Origin: Algoriphagus yeomjeoni
GTDB lineage: Bacteria; Bacteroidota; Bacteroidia; Cytophagales; Cyclobacteriaceae
NCBI RefSeq assembly: GCF_003259505.1
Contig: NZ_QLLK01000001.1
Span: forward strand, 310,001 to 374,000
Direction: 5' to 3'
DNA length: 64,000 nt
The notes beneath the pieces were generated by a model that was not told where the DNA came from, made no database searches, and saw only the letters and a list, made by a program, of their open reading frames with translations. The translations under genes and the position numbers were made by a program. Numbering within the stretch: the stretch's first letter is position 1; the number at the start of each line of letters is the position of its first letter. Positions 24,736 through 34,388 of the stretch are shown here, piece by piece.

Positions 24736-26979
24736 CTACAAATAAAGAAACGCCACCTTCACCCCTCCGTACCAATTTCTAGTTGGTGCAGGCTGATAGT
24801 ATCTTCCGCCAAAAGGATTCAAATCATTTCCCATGGAATAGCTTTCATTCAGCAAGTTGTCCACACCGGCAAAGGCTTCTAATTCCCACTTTCCAGCAAA
24901 ACTTCTAGCCCAACCAAACCTAGTATTCACCAAATTATAGGCATCTTGATAAACCGTGTTTGCATCATTGAGAGGGATCTCATCTACATATTGATGCGTG
25001 AAATTCAGGTAAAAACCAGGAGCAGTGCGAAGATCCAATCGGGACACGAGCGTGTTTGGAGAAACTCCAGTCAAGTCATTTCCTGAGTAATCATTATCCC
25101 CTTTTTTATAATTAGTAAAGGTGAAATAATTCCCCGTGAACGCTGTTCCGATTTTCAGATCCCGGACAAAGGCACTTTGATTTCGGATCAAAGCATAATC
25201 AATTGCTGCTTCAATCCCTTTTTGATCCGTGGAACCAGCATTTCTGAAAAGTACCACGCCTTGAGGATTGGTGTAAGTTGTGATCGTTTGATCAAGCATG
25301 AAGTAAAAAGCAGTCAGATCCAGATTCAACTTGCCTTTACCTAGTCTATAACCAATTTCATAATTTATTCCTTTTTCAGCTTCGAGATCCAAGTTCAAAC
25401 TACCTTCATTCGTCCGAACTTCGTCGATGGTAGGAGGAGAAAAACCGCTGCTGAGACTTCCATAGACACCTGAGAAGTCATCGAACTGAAAATTCAGCGC
25501 AAAACGTGGAACCACAATAGGATCAAATTTTCTCGTTTGCAAACCAGTTGCTCCACTAGAAGCATCGATCTGCCGGTTTACTTCTAGGCTGCTGAAATTC
25601 TCACTAAGTGCAAAAGTCACCATAAAGTTTTCCATCAAATCCCACTCTGCCTGTTGAAATAAAAACCCTTGAGTTGCTCTAAGCTTATCTGCAAATCTGA
25701 CTGTATCGGCTACTCCATTCACATTTCCGAAATTCTGTGCATCCGTCAAACTGGTTTGATATTCTCCACCCGCAATGATTCTCAGGTCTTTTCCTGCTAA
25801 TTTTCCATCATACGTGAATTTTGTTCTTCCGCCAAAACCAAAACCGACTTCCTTTTTGTAATCCAAAATGAAAGGATTTTCAAAGTCATTCGTATTCAAA
25901 TAGAAGGTTGTTGAGTTCTTAATCTTTGGAGAAAATTTATACAACTGTCCGATGGAAGCAAACACCGATTGCTGGGAAATAGAACTGTTTTGGGCTACCG
26001 AACCGGGTCTAGCTTGCGTGGGATCAGCGGCTAATTGATCAGCATTTAGTCCTCCAGGGATCCCATAATTCAAGTCAGAAATCAATACCTGAGTGCGGAT
26101 TTCCTGCTTATCTGAGACGGAGAAAAATCCTCCCAATTGAAATACTTGTCGGTCCAAAGCTGATTGTTCACGATAGCCGTCTGATTTTTGACTGACATAA
26201 GAAGCCTCAAATCCACCATTTCCGACTTGCTGGGAAACCCCAAATCGATAGCGGGTCATCCCAAAATCTCCGACCATAAAATCGGCCGAAACCCTACCTC
26301 CAATAGGATTTGCTGGACTGTTTAGATTTACCACACCACCATTTCCAGCTCCATAAATAGAGCCAGATGGTCCTTTGATGACTTCGGCAGTTCGGATATT
26401 AGAGAGATCTAGGAGATTCAAAGCTGTGGTGCCGTCAGGGGAGGTGAAGGGCACTTCGTTCCAATATACTTTCACATTTCTCACTCCAAAAGGTGCCCGT
26501 ATCGAACTCCCACGGATAGAAATTCTATAACTCGCCGGAGCACGCTCTTCGATTCGAACTCCCGGTTTAGTATTGAATGAATTGACGATTGAGGTTTCGT
26601 TGAAGCGATTGAAATCTTGCTCTGATACTACCACAATCGAAGCAGACTGCTCCAAAAGTGGCCTTTCTGATTCGAATGCCGAAACGGTGATTTCGGATAG
26701 GTTCAATGATTTTTCGATTAATTCCACGGTATGCTCACCGGCTCCAAATGTTGCGGAGATAACTTCATAGCCTGATTTGAAGAATGTGAAATTCTGATTT
26801 TCGCTAACTGAAAAAGCTAAAATTCCAGAGCTGTTGGTGATTTGGGCTTTGCCTTTCTCGGGTTGAACGCGAACATTTTCCAGCGGAACCTGTGTTTTCT
26901 CGTCTATGACTTTTATCTGGATTTGTGCCTGACTTAAGGTGGAAATCAACAGAAATATTATCGTAAAAATTCTATTCAT
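24736..26979 (-). CDS. TonB-dependent receptor (FecA/siderophore type)
   Basis: 747 residues with signal peptide (cleavage after SQAQ near residue 19). A carboxypeptidase-regulatory-like beta-sandwich (about 20-90) precedes the plug (about 105-225, with ISIRGSSIRAPFGVRNVKVY and GPSGSIYGAGNGGVV) and a long beta-barrel ending in aromatic-rich strands (KVAFLYL). The architecture and length match iron-siderophore or vitamin receptors rather than the roughly 1000-residue SusC group. The ligand is not predictable. It is divergent from the fucosidase gene. Confidence 0.93.
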   Translation of the reverse strand: MNRIFTIIFLLISTLSQAQIQIKVIDEKTQVPLENVRVQPEKGKAQITNSSGILAFSVSENQNFTFFKSGYEVISATFGAGEHTVELIEKSLNLSEITVSAFESERPLLEQSASIVVVSEQDFNRFNETSIVNSFNTKPGVRIEERAPASYRISIRGSSIRAPFGVRNVKVYWNEVPFTSPDGTTALNLLDLSNIRTAEVIKGPSGSIYGAGNGGVVNLNSPANPIGGRVSADFMVGDFGMTRYRFGVSQQVGNGGFEASYVSQKSDGYREQSALDRQVFQLGGFFSVSDKQEIRTQVLISDLNYGIPGGLNADQLAADPTQARPGSVAQNSSISQQSVFASIGQLYKFSPKIKNSTTFYLNTNDFENPFILDYKKEVGFGFGGRTKFTYDGKLAGKDLRIIAGGEYQTSLTDAQNFGNVNGVADTVRFADKLRATQGFLFQQAEWDLMENFMVTFALSENFSSLEVNRQIDASSGATGLQTRKFDPIVVPRFALNFQFDDFSGVYGSLSSGFSPPTIDEVRTNEGSLNLDLEAEKGINYEIGYRLGKGKLNLDLTAFYFMLDQTITTYTNPQGVVLFRNAGSTDQKGIEAAIDYALIRNQSAFVRDLKIGTAFTGNYFTFTNYKKGDNDYSGNDLTGVSPNTLVSRLDLRTAPGFYLNFTHQYVDEIPLNDANTVYQDAYNLVNTRFGWARSFAGKWELEAFAGVDNLLNESYSMGNDLNPFGGRYYQPAPTRNWYGGVKVAFLYL

Positions 26980-27112
26980 AAACGCAAATTAAAGCCTTTC
27001 GTCCGAAGATATCATGGTGAATCCACCAAAGGTAATTTCTAAAGTTCTTAGATTAGATACTTCTTTCAATATTGAGGCAAAAGCCCTAATTTTCTTGCGT
27101 AATTTACTTCCT

Positions 27113-29161
27113 ATGAAAAACTCACTTTGGATAGCAGTTTTGCTGATTCTTTCTTTCTGTCAAGAAAAAGTAGCTCCACCCACTCCCGTACTTCCCATTC
27201 CCGACGCAAAGCAGATAGCTTGGCAGGAATTGGAATATTACGGTTTTATTCACTTTAATATGAACACGTTCTCCGATAGGGAATGGGGATTTGGCGATGA
27301 AAAACCAGAGATGTTCAACCCATCAGATCTGCAGCCAAGACAATGGGCTCAGGTAGCTGCCGAAGCTGGAATGAAAGGCTTGATCATTACAGCAAAACAT
27401 CACGATGGATTTGTACTTTGGCCGTCGGCCTATACCGAGCATTCTGTGAAAAACAGCCCTTGGAAAGACGGGAAGGGGGATTTGATCAAAGAATTGGCTG
27501 AGGCATGTGAAGAATATGGATTAAAATTCGGAATCTACTATTCCCCTTGGGATAGAAATCACCCTGACTATGGCAAACCGGAATACATCACCTACATGCG
27601 TAACCAGCTGACTGAGTTGCTAAGCAATTATGGAGATATTTTCGAGGTTTGGTTTGATGGGGCAAATGGCGGAGACGGTTATTATGGAGGAGCGAATGAA
27701 GTGAGAAAAGTGGATAAACTTACTTATTACGACTGGCCAAATACCTATAATCTGGTGCGTGAGTTGCAACCTGGAGCGATGATGTTCAGCGATGGCGGGC
27801 CAGATGTTCGTTGGGTGGGCAATGAACATGGTTTTGCCTACGAATCTACCTGGTCAAATTTGATGCGTGATTCTGTCTATGCAGGTATGCCAGATTACCC
27901 ACAAAAATATGCCACTGGCCAAGAAAACGGTACGCATTGGGTTCCGGCAGAAGCGGATGTTTCTATCCGTCCAGGCTGGTACTACCACAAATATGAAGAT
28001 CATAAAGTCAAGACACTTCCGGAATTATTGGAGATTTACTACAAAAGCATTGGTAGAAATGCCTCTCTTCTGATCAATTTTCCTGTGGATACACGTGGCC
28101 TGATTCACGAAAATGATGTTGAGGCGATTTTGAAGTTTGGGGAAAAAGTAAAGAATGATTTTGCTGTGAATCTAGTGGCTAATGCTAGTGTAAGTGCTAA
28201 TGAGGAACGTGGTAGTGGATATGGGGCTGAAAATGTACAAGATGGAGATTACGAAACCTATTGGACAACTCCAGATGGTGGAAAGACCGGAGAGATCACG
28301 GTTGATTTCGATACAGAAACTACTTTCAATCGACTGTTAATCCAGGAATACACGCCTCTTGGGCAGCGGATAAAGTCATTTGTATTGGAGAAAGAAGCTG
28401 GTGGAAATTGGGAGAAAATAGCTGAAGGAACCACAGTAGGATACAAAAGAATTCTTCGATTCCCTGATGTCACCGCGATTAAAGTTCGAGTAAGGTTCAC
28501 TGATGGAAAAGACATTCCTGTTATTTCGGAAATAGGAATTTACAATGCTCCCAAGCTACTGCTTCCTCCAAGCTATTCCAGAGCTATCTCTGGAGAAGTA
28601 ACCCTAAGTACTCCTGATGAAGGGTTGGAGGTCTATTATACACTTGATGGATCAGAGCCGAGCACAGCTAGTCAACAATATTCAGCGCCTTTCCAAATCG
28701 ATAAAGCAAGCACTTTGCAAGCAATTTCTGTAAATCCAGCCTCTGGAAAGAAAAGTGAACCACTTCGGGTTGAGGTTGATTTGGCCAAAGCAAAATGGGT
28801 TGGCTCTTCCGATAATTCCGAAAAAGCAATTGACGAGAATGCTGGATCCTATTTCACAAGTGAGAATAATAATCTTACGGTGGACTTAGGTGAATCGGTA
28901 TCCTTGAAAGGCTTCACTTATCTGCCAATGCAGGCAAGGTATCCAAGTGGGTTCATTACTAATTTCACCTTCGAGGTGAGTGAAAATGGTAGTTCTTGGC
29001 AGCAGGTAGCTGCTGGAGAATTCTCCAATATTGTGAATAGTCCAATCGAGCAAATCATCCGATTTGATGCGGTCAATGCACGATTCATCCGCCTGAAAGC
29101 AAGTAAAACGGCAGATGGAAACCCTGCGACTTTTGCAGAAGTAGGTGTTTTGACCAAATAA
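27113..29161 (+). CDS. GH29 alpha-L-fucosidase lipoprotein
   Basis: 682 residues from the ATG at 27113, chosen because it begins a lipoprotein signal peptide with lipobox LSFC (Cys16). It removes alpha-L-fucose from glycans. The barrel has HHDGF (about 96-100) and the nucleophile Asp182 in EVWFDGANGG. After the catalytic domain come a discoidin-like (F5/8) module (about 365-480), a chitobiase-type C-terminal module with YYTLDGSEPS, and a second discoidin module at the end. It is the first gene of a plus-strand catabolic cluster and lies 20 bases before the sulfatase. Confidence 0.92.
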   Translation: MKNSLWIAVLLILSFCQEKVAPPTPVLPIPDAKQIAWQELEYYGFIHFNMNTFSDREWGFGDEKPEMFNPSDLQPRQWAQVAAEAGMKGLIITAKHHDGFVLWPSAYTEHSVKNSPWKDGKGDLIKELAEACEEYGLKFGIYYSPWDRNHPDYGKPEYITYMRNQLTELLSNYGDIFEVWFDGANGGDGYYGGANEVRKVDKLTYYDWPNTYNLVRELQPGAMMFSDGGPDVRWVGNEHGFAYESTWSNLMRDSVYAGMPDYPQKYATGQENGTHWVPAEADVSIRPGWYYHKYEDHKVKTLPELLEIYYKSIGRNASLLINFPVDTRGLIHENDVEAILKFGEKVKNDFAVNLVANASVSANEERGSGYGAENVQDGDYETYWTTPDGGKTGEITVDFDTETTFNRLLIQEYTPLGQRIKSFVLEKEAGGNWEKIAEGTTVGYKRILRFPDVTAIKVRVRFTDGKDIPVISEIGIYNAPKLLLPPSYSRAISGEVTLSTPDEGLEVYYTLDGSEPSTASQQYSAPFQIDKASTLQAISVNPASGKKSEPLRVEVDLAKAKWVGSSDNSEKAIDENAGSYFTSENNNLTVDLGESVSLKGFTYLPMQARYPSGFITNFTFEVSENGSSWQQVAAGEFSNIVNSPIEQIIRFDAVNARFIRLKASKTADGNPATFAEVGVLTK

Positions 29162-29181
29162 AATCTTACCTGAAGGATACC

Positions 29182-30570
29182 ATGAAAACCCAACTAGCCC
29201 TAATTCTTGGCGGTGCATTTCTTTTAGCTTCCTGTGCCAATGAGGAAAAAGTGACTGCCCAATCTAAACCAAATGTCATTGTAATTCTCTCGGACGATCA
29301 GGGAACACTGGACTTGAATAGCTACGGGTCAACTGATTTATCTACTCCAAATCTTGATCGATTGGCAGCTTCTGGTGTAAGATTCACACAATTCTACGCA
29401 GTGGCTCCAGTGTGTTCGCCTTCGCGAGCGGGCCTTTTGACTGGTAGATATAATTATAATGCTGGGCTCTATGGAAATGTTGATATTCCAGATCATGACC
29501 CTGAAGGCAAATCAGGAATGCCAACTGAGCAGATCACGATGGCTGAGCTTTTTAAGCCAGCAGGATATAGGACGGCATCTATCGGAAAGTGGCATTTGGG
29601 ACACACTCCAGAAAAGCTTCCAAACGGCCAGGGATTCGATTATTTCTTTGGCCATCAAAGAGGCTGCATCGATAATTACTCACATTATTTCTTTTGGAGC
29701 GGGCCAAATCTTCATGATTTATACCAAAATGATCAAGAAATCTATCGTCCCGGCGAATTCTTTGGTGACTTGATGGTTGAGGAGGTGAAGCAATTCACAC
29801 AGCCATCTGAAGATCCATTTTTTATTTACTGGGCAATTAATATGCCGCATTATCCTTATCAGGGCAGGCCAAGTTGGTTGGAATATTACAAGGGTTTGCC
29901 GAGTCCCCGAAAGGAATATGCTGCGTTTATTTCTACGTTGGATGAGCTTGTTGGGAATGTACTCGACCATTTGGAGCAAACTGGCCAACTGGAAAATACT
30001 ATTATCGTTTTCCAATCAGATCATGGACACAGTACGGAAGAGCGTGCCTACTTTGGTGGAGGAAATGCCGGACCATTTAATGGAGCAAAGTTCAGCATGC
30101 TAGAAGGAGGTATTCGGGTACCCGCTATTATCTCCTGGCCAGGCGGTAACATTCCCACAGGAGAAGTGAGAAATCAGTGGGCTGGAAGTGTAGATTGGTT
30201 TCCAACTCTTGCCGACCTAGCTAATGTAGAAATCCCAAATCCTGCTGAAATGGATGGAATAAGCTTGAGAGATGTAATCTATGACAACGCTACTTCCGGA
30301 CATGATGTAATGCATTGGGCCACTGGAAACCCAGAGGTAACCACAAATTCTTGGGCAGTTAGAAAAGGGCCATGGAAATTACTCGGAAACCCATTTGATC
30401 CTGCCAAAAAACTAAGTTTCACAGAAGATGATAAACTCTATCTGGTAAACCTTGCTCAAGACAGCACTGAATCCAAAAACCTAAAAATGGAACATCCTGA
30501 GGTTACCGCTGAATTATTAGGTCTTCATGAGGCTTGGTTAAAAGGAGTTTTGGACGCCAGATCAAAATAA
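29182..30570 (+). CDS. Sulfatase lipoprotein (formylglycine Cys type)
   Basis: 462 residues. Lipobox LLASC puts a lipidated Cys at 18. NVIVILSDDQG gives the calcium-binding Asp pair (38-39), and Cys78 in CSPSRAGLLTGR is converted to formylglycine in active sulfatases; GKWHLGH is also present. It hydrolyses sulfate esters, here probably on a fucose-containing glycan, given the fucosidase just upstream. Activation needs an FGE; the only FGE-like gene in the window (40825-41784) lacks the catalytic cysteines, so the maturase must be elsewhere. Confidence 0.93.
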   Translation: MKTQLALILGGAFLLASCANEEKVTAQSKPNVIVILSDDQGTLDLNSYGSTDLSTPNLDRLAASGVRFTQFYAVAPVCSPSRAGLLTGRYNYNAGLYGNVDIPDHDPEGKSGMPTEQITMAELFKPAGYRTASIGKWHLGHTPEKLPNGQGFDYFFGHQRGCIDNYSHYFFWSGPNLHDLYQNDQEIYRPGEFFGDLMVEEVKQFTQPSEDPFFIYWAINMPHYPYQGRPSWLEYYKGLPSPRKEYAAFISTLDELVGNVLDHLEQTGQLENTIIVFQSDHGHSTEERAYFGGGNAGPFNGAKFSMLEGGIRVPAIISWPGGNIPTGEVRNQWAGSVDWFPTLADLANVEIPNPAEMDGISLRDVIYDNATSGHDVMHWATGNPEVTTNSWAVRKGPWKLLGNPFDPAKKLSFTEDDKLYLVNLAQDSTESKNLKMEHPEVTAELLGLHEAWLKGVLDARSK

Positions 30571-30636
30571 GATGGAAATTGATAATTGATTTGTCTATTT
30601 TGAGAGCTAAGTTTATCACCCAAAACCTATTTATAC

Positions 30637-31209
30637 ATGAACAGACGAATCGCCCTAAGGCATCTCGCACTGATTTCCGGAGGACTTGCGCTAATCCCTT
30701 CCTGCGATTTCAGCTCAGATGATATTCTGGCTGCATATGAGAATCTCAAAGTTACAGCATCCCAAAAGCAACTTTTGGGAGATATTTCAAATATCATAAT
30801 ACCAGCTGGGGAGCTCAAAGGCGCATTAGAATTGGAAGTTCCTGACTTCATTTTGGTGATGGTGAATGATTGCATGACTTCTGATAACCAAGCACTTTTC
30901 AGCACTGGGCTGGCCGCTTTCCCTGAATTTGTCAAAACTATCTCTGGGAAAAAATATGATAAGCTCAGCACGAAAGAAAAGGAAGACCTGATCCAAACAG
31001 GCATTGAACTCAAGTCTGAGGATACGCCTGAAGGTGAAAAGGACAAGGCTATATCTTACTTCTTGAATACTACCAAACGACTTACCATGCAGGGCTATAT
31101 GGCTTCCGAGTATATTCAGACAGAAATTATTCCATATTCACTGATTCCTGGCCCGTACAATGGCGCCACGCTAATCTCCGAAACTCAAAAACCTAGAATT
31201 GATGGCTAA
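30637..31209 (+). CDS. Gluconate 2-dehydrogenase subunit 3-family protein
   Basis: 190 residues. It opens with MNRRIALRHLALISGGLAL, a Tat-type or lipoprotein-type signal (Arg pair, then hydrophobic run, IPSC). Family members are the small partners of membrane-linked flavoprotein dehydrogenases and often carry the export signal for the large subunit. The stop codon overlaps the GMC oxidoreductase start, consistent with a complex made from a coupled transcript. No cytochrome c subunit follows, so the electron acceptor is not in this cluster. Confidence 0.88.
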   Translation: MNRRIALRHLALISGGLALIPSCDFSSDDILAAYENLKVTASQKQLLGDISNIIIPAGELKGALELEVPDFILVMVNDCMTSDNQALFSTGLAAFPEFVKTISGKKYDKLSTKEKEDLIQTGIELKSEDTPEGEKDKAISYFLNTTKRLTMQGYMASEYIQTEIIPYSLIPGPYNGATLISETQKPRIDG

Positions 31210-32920
31210 TCTGAATATCAGAAATAAGCAAGAACGAACGTATCAAGCTATTGTAGTAGGCTCTGGAGCTAGCGGTGGCTGGGCAGCCAAAGAATTTGCA
31301 GATTTGGGTGTAAAAACACTTTTGCTAGAAAGAGGTAGAAATGTGGAGCATATAAAGGATTACCCTACTACTAATATGCTTCCTTATGAATTCAAACACA
31401 GGGGAAAATTGCCTCAAAAAGTCTTGGATGAAAATCCAATAGTTTCCAAATGTTATGCCTTTGGAGAGGACTCAGAACACTTTTTTGCCAAAGATGCCGA
31501 GCAGCCTTACATCCAGGAAAAGCCATTTGATTGGATCAAGGGCTATCAAGTAGGCGGAAAATCTCTGCTTTGGGCTAGGCAGGTGCAGCGCTGGTCGGAT
31601 TATGATTTCGAAGGTCCTGCGAGAGATGGTTTTGCTGTGGATTGGCCAATTCGTTACAAAGATATTGCGCCATGGTACAGCCATGTTGAGAAGTTCGCAG
31701 GTGTTTCCGGAAATCTGGATGGATTAGATACTTTACCTGATGGGGAATTTTTGCCAGGCTATGATCTCAATATTGTAGAGAAGCATTTTGCCCAAAAGCT
31801 AAAGGAAACTTACGGCGGAGATCGTCACATGATTTCAGCTCGTTGTGCGCATATTCACGAGCCAAGGCCAGAATTCACAGCTCAAGGAAGAGCTTCATGT
31901 CAAAACAGAAATCTCTGTCAGCGAGGATGTCCTTTTGGAGGATATTTCAGTAGCAACTCTTCCACCATTCCTTGGGCTTTGAAAAGCGGAAACGTGACAT
32001 TAAGGCCAGATTCAGTGGTTCATTCAGTGATATATGATGAGGAAAAAGGCAAAGCAACTGGCGTAAGAGTCATCGATGCACATACCAAAGAAGTAGAAGA
32101 GTTTTACGCAGACGTGATTTTTATCAATGCCGCAGCGATCAATTCAAATGCGATCTTGATGAACTCCACTTCTGCTAGATTCCCGAACGGGCTAGGAAAT
32201 GACAGTGGTGTTTTGGGTAAATATTTTGCTTTCCATAATTACCGTGCACAAGTAAATGGTTCTTACGAAGGGTTTATGGAATACACCACTTCTGGCGGAA
32301 GGCCGACGAGTGGTTATATTCCTAGATTTAGAAATGTGAAAAAGCAGGAAACCGATTTTTTACGTGGGTACGCCGGTGGATTTAGTGCCTACAGAGGTGG
32401 AGGCTATGTTGCTGACGCGAGAGTTGGGATGGATTTGAAAAATAGCATGCTAAATAAAACTCCACCTGATGGACCTTGGAGAGTTGGTTCGCATATGATG
32501 GGTGAGACTATTCCAAAAGAATCGAATTACATCGCTTTGGACAAAGACAAACTTGATCCCTATGGTCTTCCAACTTTGAAATTCAACGTGTCCTATGATG
32601 ATAATGACGAGAAAATGATCTTGGACTATCAGGAGCAGGTTTCTGAGATGTTTGAGAAAGCTGGCTTTACAGACATCAGAGTTAATGATGACCATAGAAC
32701 CCCAGGATTGGATATCCACGAAATGGGAGGAGTTAGAATGGGCAAAGACCCCAAAACCTCCATGCTCAATGGAAATCATCAGCTACATGCCGTACCAAAT
32801 GTGTACGTGACGGATGGAGCTTCTATGACTTCTACCTCAACTCAGAACCCTACCTTGACTTACATGGCTTTTGCTGCGAGAGCTGCTCATCATGCCGTAA
32901 GTCAGAGCAAGAAAGTATAA
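31202..32920 (+). CDS. GMC-family FAD-dependent oxidoreductase
   Basis: 572 residues from the ATG at 31202 (a TTG lies just before). GSGASGGWAAKEFADLG near the N-terminus is the FAD Rossmann motif. The C-terminal part has DIHEMGGVRMG and TSTQNPTLTYMAFAARA, the conserved His and Asn regions of GMC enzymes. It pairs with the preceding small subunit, probably oxidising a sugar or sugar alcohol in the periplasm. It has no signal peptide of its own, which fits co-export with the small subunit. The last gene of the cluster, followed by a terminator. Confidence 0.92.
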   Translation: MANLNIRNKQERTYQAIVVGSGASGGWAAKEFADLGVKTLLLERGRNVEHIKDYPTTNMLPYEFKHRGKLPQKVLDENPIVSKCYAFGEDSEHFFAKDAEQPYIQEKPFDWIKGYQVGGKSLLWARQVQRWSDYDFEGPARDGFAVDWPIRYKDIAPWYSHVEKFAGVSGNLDGLDTLPDGEFLPGYDLNIVEKHFAQKLKETYGGDRHMISARCAHIHEPRPEFTAQGRASCQNRNLCQRGCPFGGYFSSNSSTIPWALKSGNVTLRPDSVVHSVIYDEEKGKATGVRVIDAHTKEVEEFYADVIFINAAAINSNAILMNSTSARFPNGLGNDSGVLGKYFAFHNYRAQVNGSYEGFMEYTTSGGRPTSGYIPRFRNVKKQETDFLRGYAGGFSAYRGGGYVADARVGMDLKNSMLNKTPPDGPWRVGSHMMGETIPKESNYIALDKDKLDPYGLPTLKFNVSYDDNDEKMILDYQEQVSEMFEKAGFTDIRVNDDHRTPGLDIHEMGGVRMGKDPKTSMLNGNHQLHAVPNVYVTDGASMTSTSTQNPTLTYMAFAARAAHHAVSQSKKV

Positions 32921-32941
32921 TTGAATATTCACTTGAATCGT

Positions 32942-32982
32942 AAAAACCCTTAGGAAAACTGTTCTTCCTGAGGGTTTTTTCC
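32942..32982 (+). terminator. Rho-independent terminator after the GMC operon
   Basis: 14-bp stem (one G-T wobble) with an 8-base loop, followed by a run of T. It lies 22 bases after the stop codon. Confidence 0.85.
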
Positions 32983-33109
32983 TTTTTACCAGGAAGAATA
33001 AATGTTCCAAAAGATTTGGTTTTCAATGCTTTTCGCCTAAAATTCTTTATTAATTGCTTAATTGACCTCTATTTTGAACAAAAGAGGGGTTAATGCGTGT
33101 TAAAAATCA

Positions 33110-33121
33110 GGTTAATTAACC
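33110..33121. promoter_or_regulatory. Perfect palindrome before bshA
   Basis: GGTTAATTAACC, a perfect 12-base palindrome ending 13 bases before the bshA ATG. Possible operator; no regulator gene is adjacent. Chance occurrence in AT-rich DNA cannot be excluded. Confidence 0.4.
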
Positions 33122-33134
33122 AGCCCAGCAAAAT

Positions 33135-34271
33135 ATGAAAATAGGTATTGTTTGCTATCCAACCTTTGGAGGTAGTGGAGTTGTAGCGACAGAATTAGGT
33201 AAAGGTCTTGCAAAAATTGGTCATGAAGTTCATTTCATCACCTACAAGCAGCCGTCCCGTTTAGACTTTTTTAGCGAAAATCTTTATTATCATGAGGTGG
33301 ATATTAAAAGCTATCCTCTTTTCGAACACGCTCCCTACGAACTTGCATTAGCCAGTAAAATGGTAAGTGTGGTGAAATACGAAAAACTGGATTTGCTTCA
33401 TGTTCATTATGCCATTCCTCATGCTTCGGCAGCATATATGGCTAAGCAAATTCTAAAAACACAAGGTATCCAGATACCCGTAGTAACTACTCTGCATGGT
33501 ACAGATATTACCTTGGTGGGTAAAGATCCAAGCTATGAGCCGGTAGTGACTTTCAGTATCAATCAATCAGATGGTGTAACCGCAGTTTCTGAAGATTTAA
33601 GGAAAGAAACGTATGCTTTCTTTGATATTCAGCGTGAAATCGAGGTTATACCAAACTTTATTGATTTGGAAAGATTTAAGCGCCAAAAGAAGGAGCATTT
33701 CAAATTGGCAATCTGCCCAAATGGTGAAAAACTATTGGTTCACACTTCAAATTTCAGAAAAGTAAAACGTGTCGAAGATGTTATTCGGGTTTTTTACGAA
33801 GTAAGAAAAGAAATACCAAGCAAGTTGCTTTTGGTAGGTGATGGGCCAGAGCGCGATAAGATGGAGCGTCTTTGCCGAGAATTGGGCACCTGCGATGATG
33901 TTCGCTTTCTAGGAAAATTAGATGCAGTAGAAGAGGTACTATCTGTTGCGGATCTGTTTTTGATGCCTTCAGAGAAAGAAAGTTTTGGATTGGCGGCGCT
34001 TGAAGCGATGGCATGCGAAGTGCCGATTCTTTCCTCAAATGCAGGAGGGATACCAGAACTTAACGTCGATGGAGTAACAGGCTTCGTTTCAGAGATAGGA
34101 GATATCAAGTATATGAAGGAAAAAGCACTCTATATTTTGGACGATGCGAATCTTCCTACCTTCAAAAAAAATGCATTGGCAAGAGCTCAGGAGTTTGATA
34201 TTTCCAATATTCTACCGCATTATGTTGCATATTATCAGAAGACTATCGAATCAACAATGGCACAGATTTGA
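33135..34271 (+). CDS. bshA: N-acetyl-alpha-D-glucosaminyl L-malate synthase BshA
   Basis: 378 residues, GT4 glycosyltransferase. It joins UDP-GlcNAc to L-malate, the first step of bacillithiol, the low-molecular-weight thiol of many Bacteroidota and Firmicutes. The N-terminus GIVCYPTFGGSGVVATELG is the characteristic BshA signature. The C-terminal GT4 donor site has EKESFGLAALEAMACEVPI. The other bacillithiol genes are not in this window. A perfect palindrome lies just before the start codon. Confidence 0.95.
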   Translation: MKIGIVCYPTFGGSGVVATELGKGLAKIGHEVHFITYKQPSRLDFFSENLYYHEVDIKSYPLFEHAPYELALASKMVSVVKYEKLDLLHVHYAIPHASAAYMAKQILKTQGIQIPVVTTLHGTDITLVGKDPSYEPVVTFSINQSDGVTAVSEDLRKETYAFFDIQREIEVIPNFIDLERFKRQKKEHFKLAICPNGEKLLVHTSNFRKVKRVEDVIRVFYEVRKEIPSKLLLVGDGPERDKMERLCRELGTCDDVRFLGKLDAVEEVLSVADLFLMPSEKESFGLAALEAMACEVPILSSNAGGIPELNVDGVTGFVSEIGDIKYMKEKALYILDDANLPTFKKNALARAQEFDISNILPHYVAYYQKTIESTMAQI

Positions 34272-34324
34272 TTAAAAATTGATTATTGTCATGAATTTCT
34301 CAGTGATGAAAGGTCGTTTTCAAT

Positions 34325-34332
34325 TATCTTTG
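34325..34332 (+). promoter_or_regulatory. -7 promoter box for the fatty acid hydroxylase gene
   Basis: TATCTTTG matches TAnnTTTG; leader of about 53 bases to the ATG at 34389. Confidence 0.6.
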
Positions 34333-34388
34333 GGTTTAGATTCTAAAACGAGTCTAAGCAAGTTTAGTAAAATTAGAATCAGTAGCGT

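Noticed and set aside
27014..27112. N-terminal extension of the fucosidase
   Set aside because: It would bury the lipoprotein signal peptide that begins at the ATG at 27113.
30637..31046. Long minus-strand frame opposite the gluconate-dehydrogenase-type small subunit
   Set aside because: It is a shadow of the plus-strand gene, with no family motif; the plus-strand protein has a Tat-like signal and fits its neighbour.
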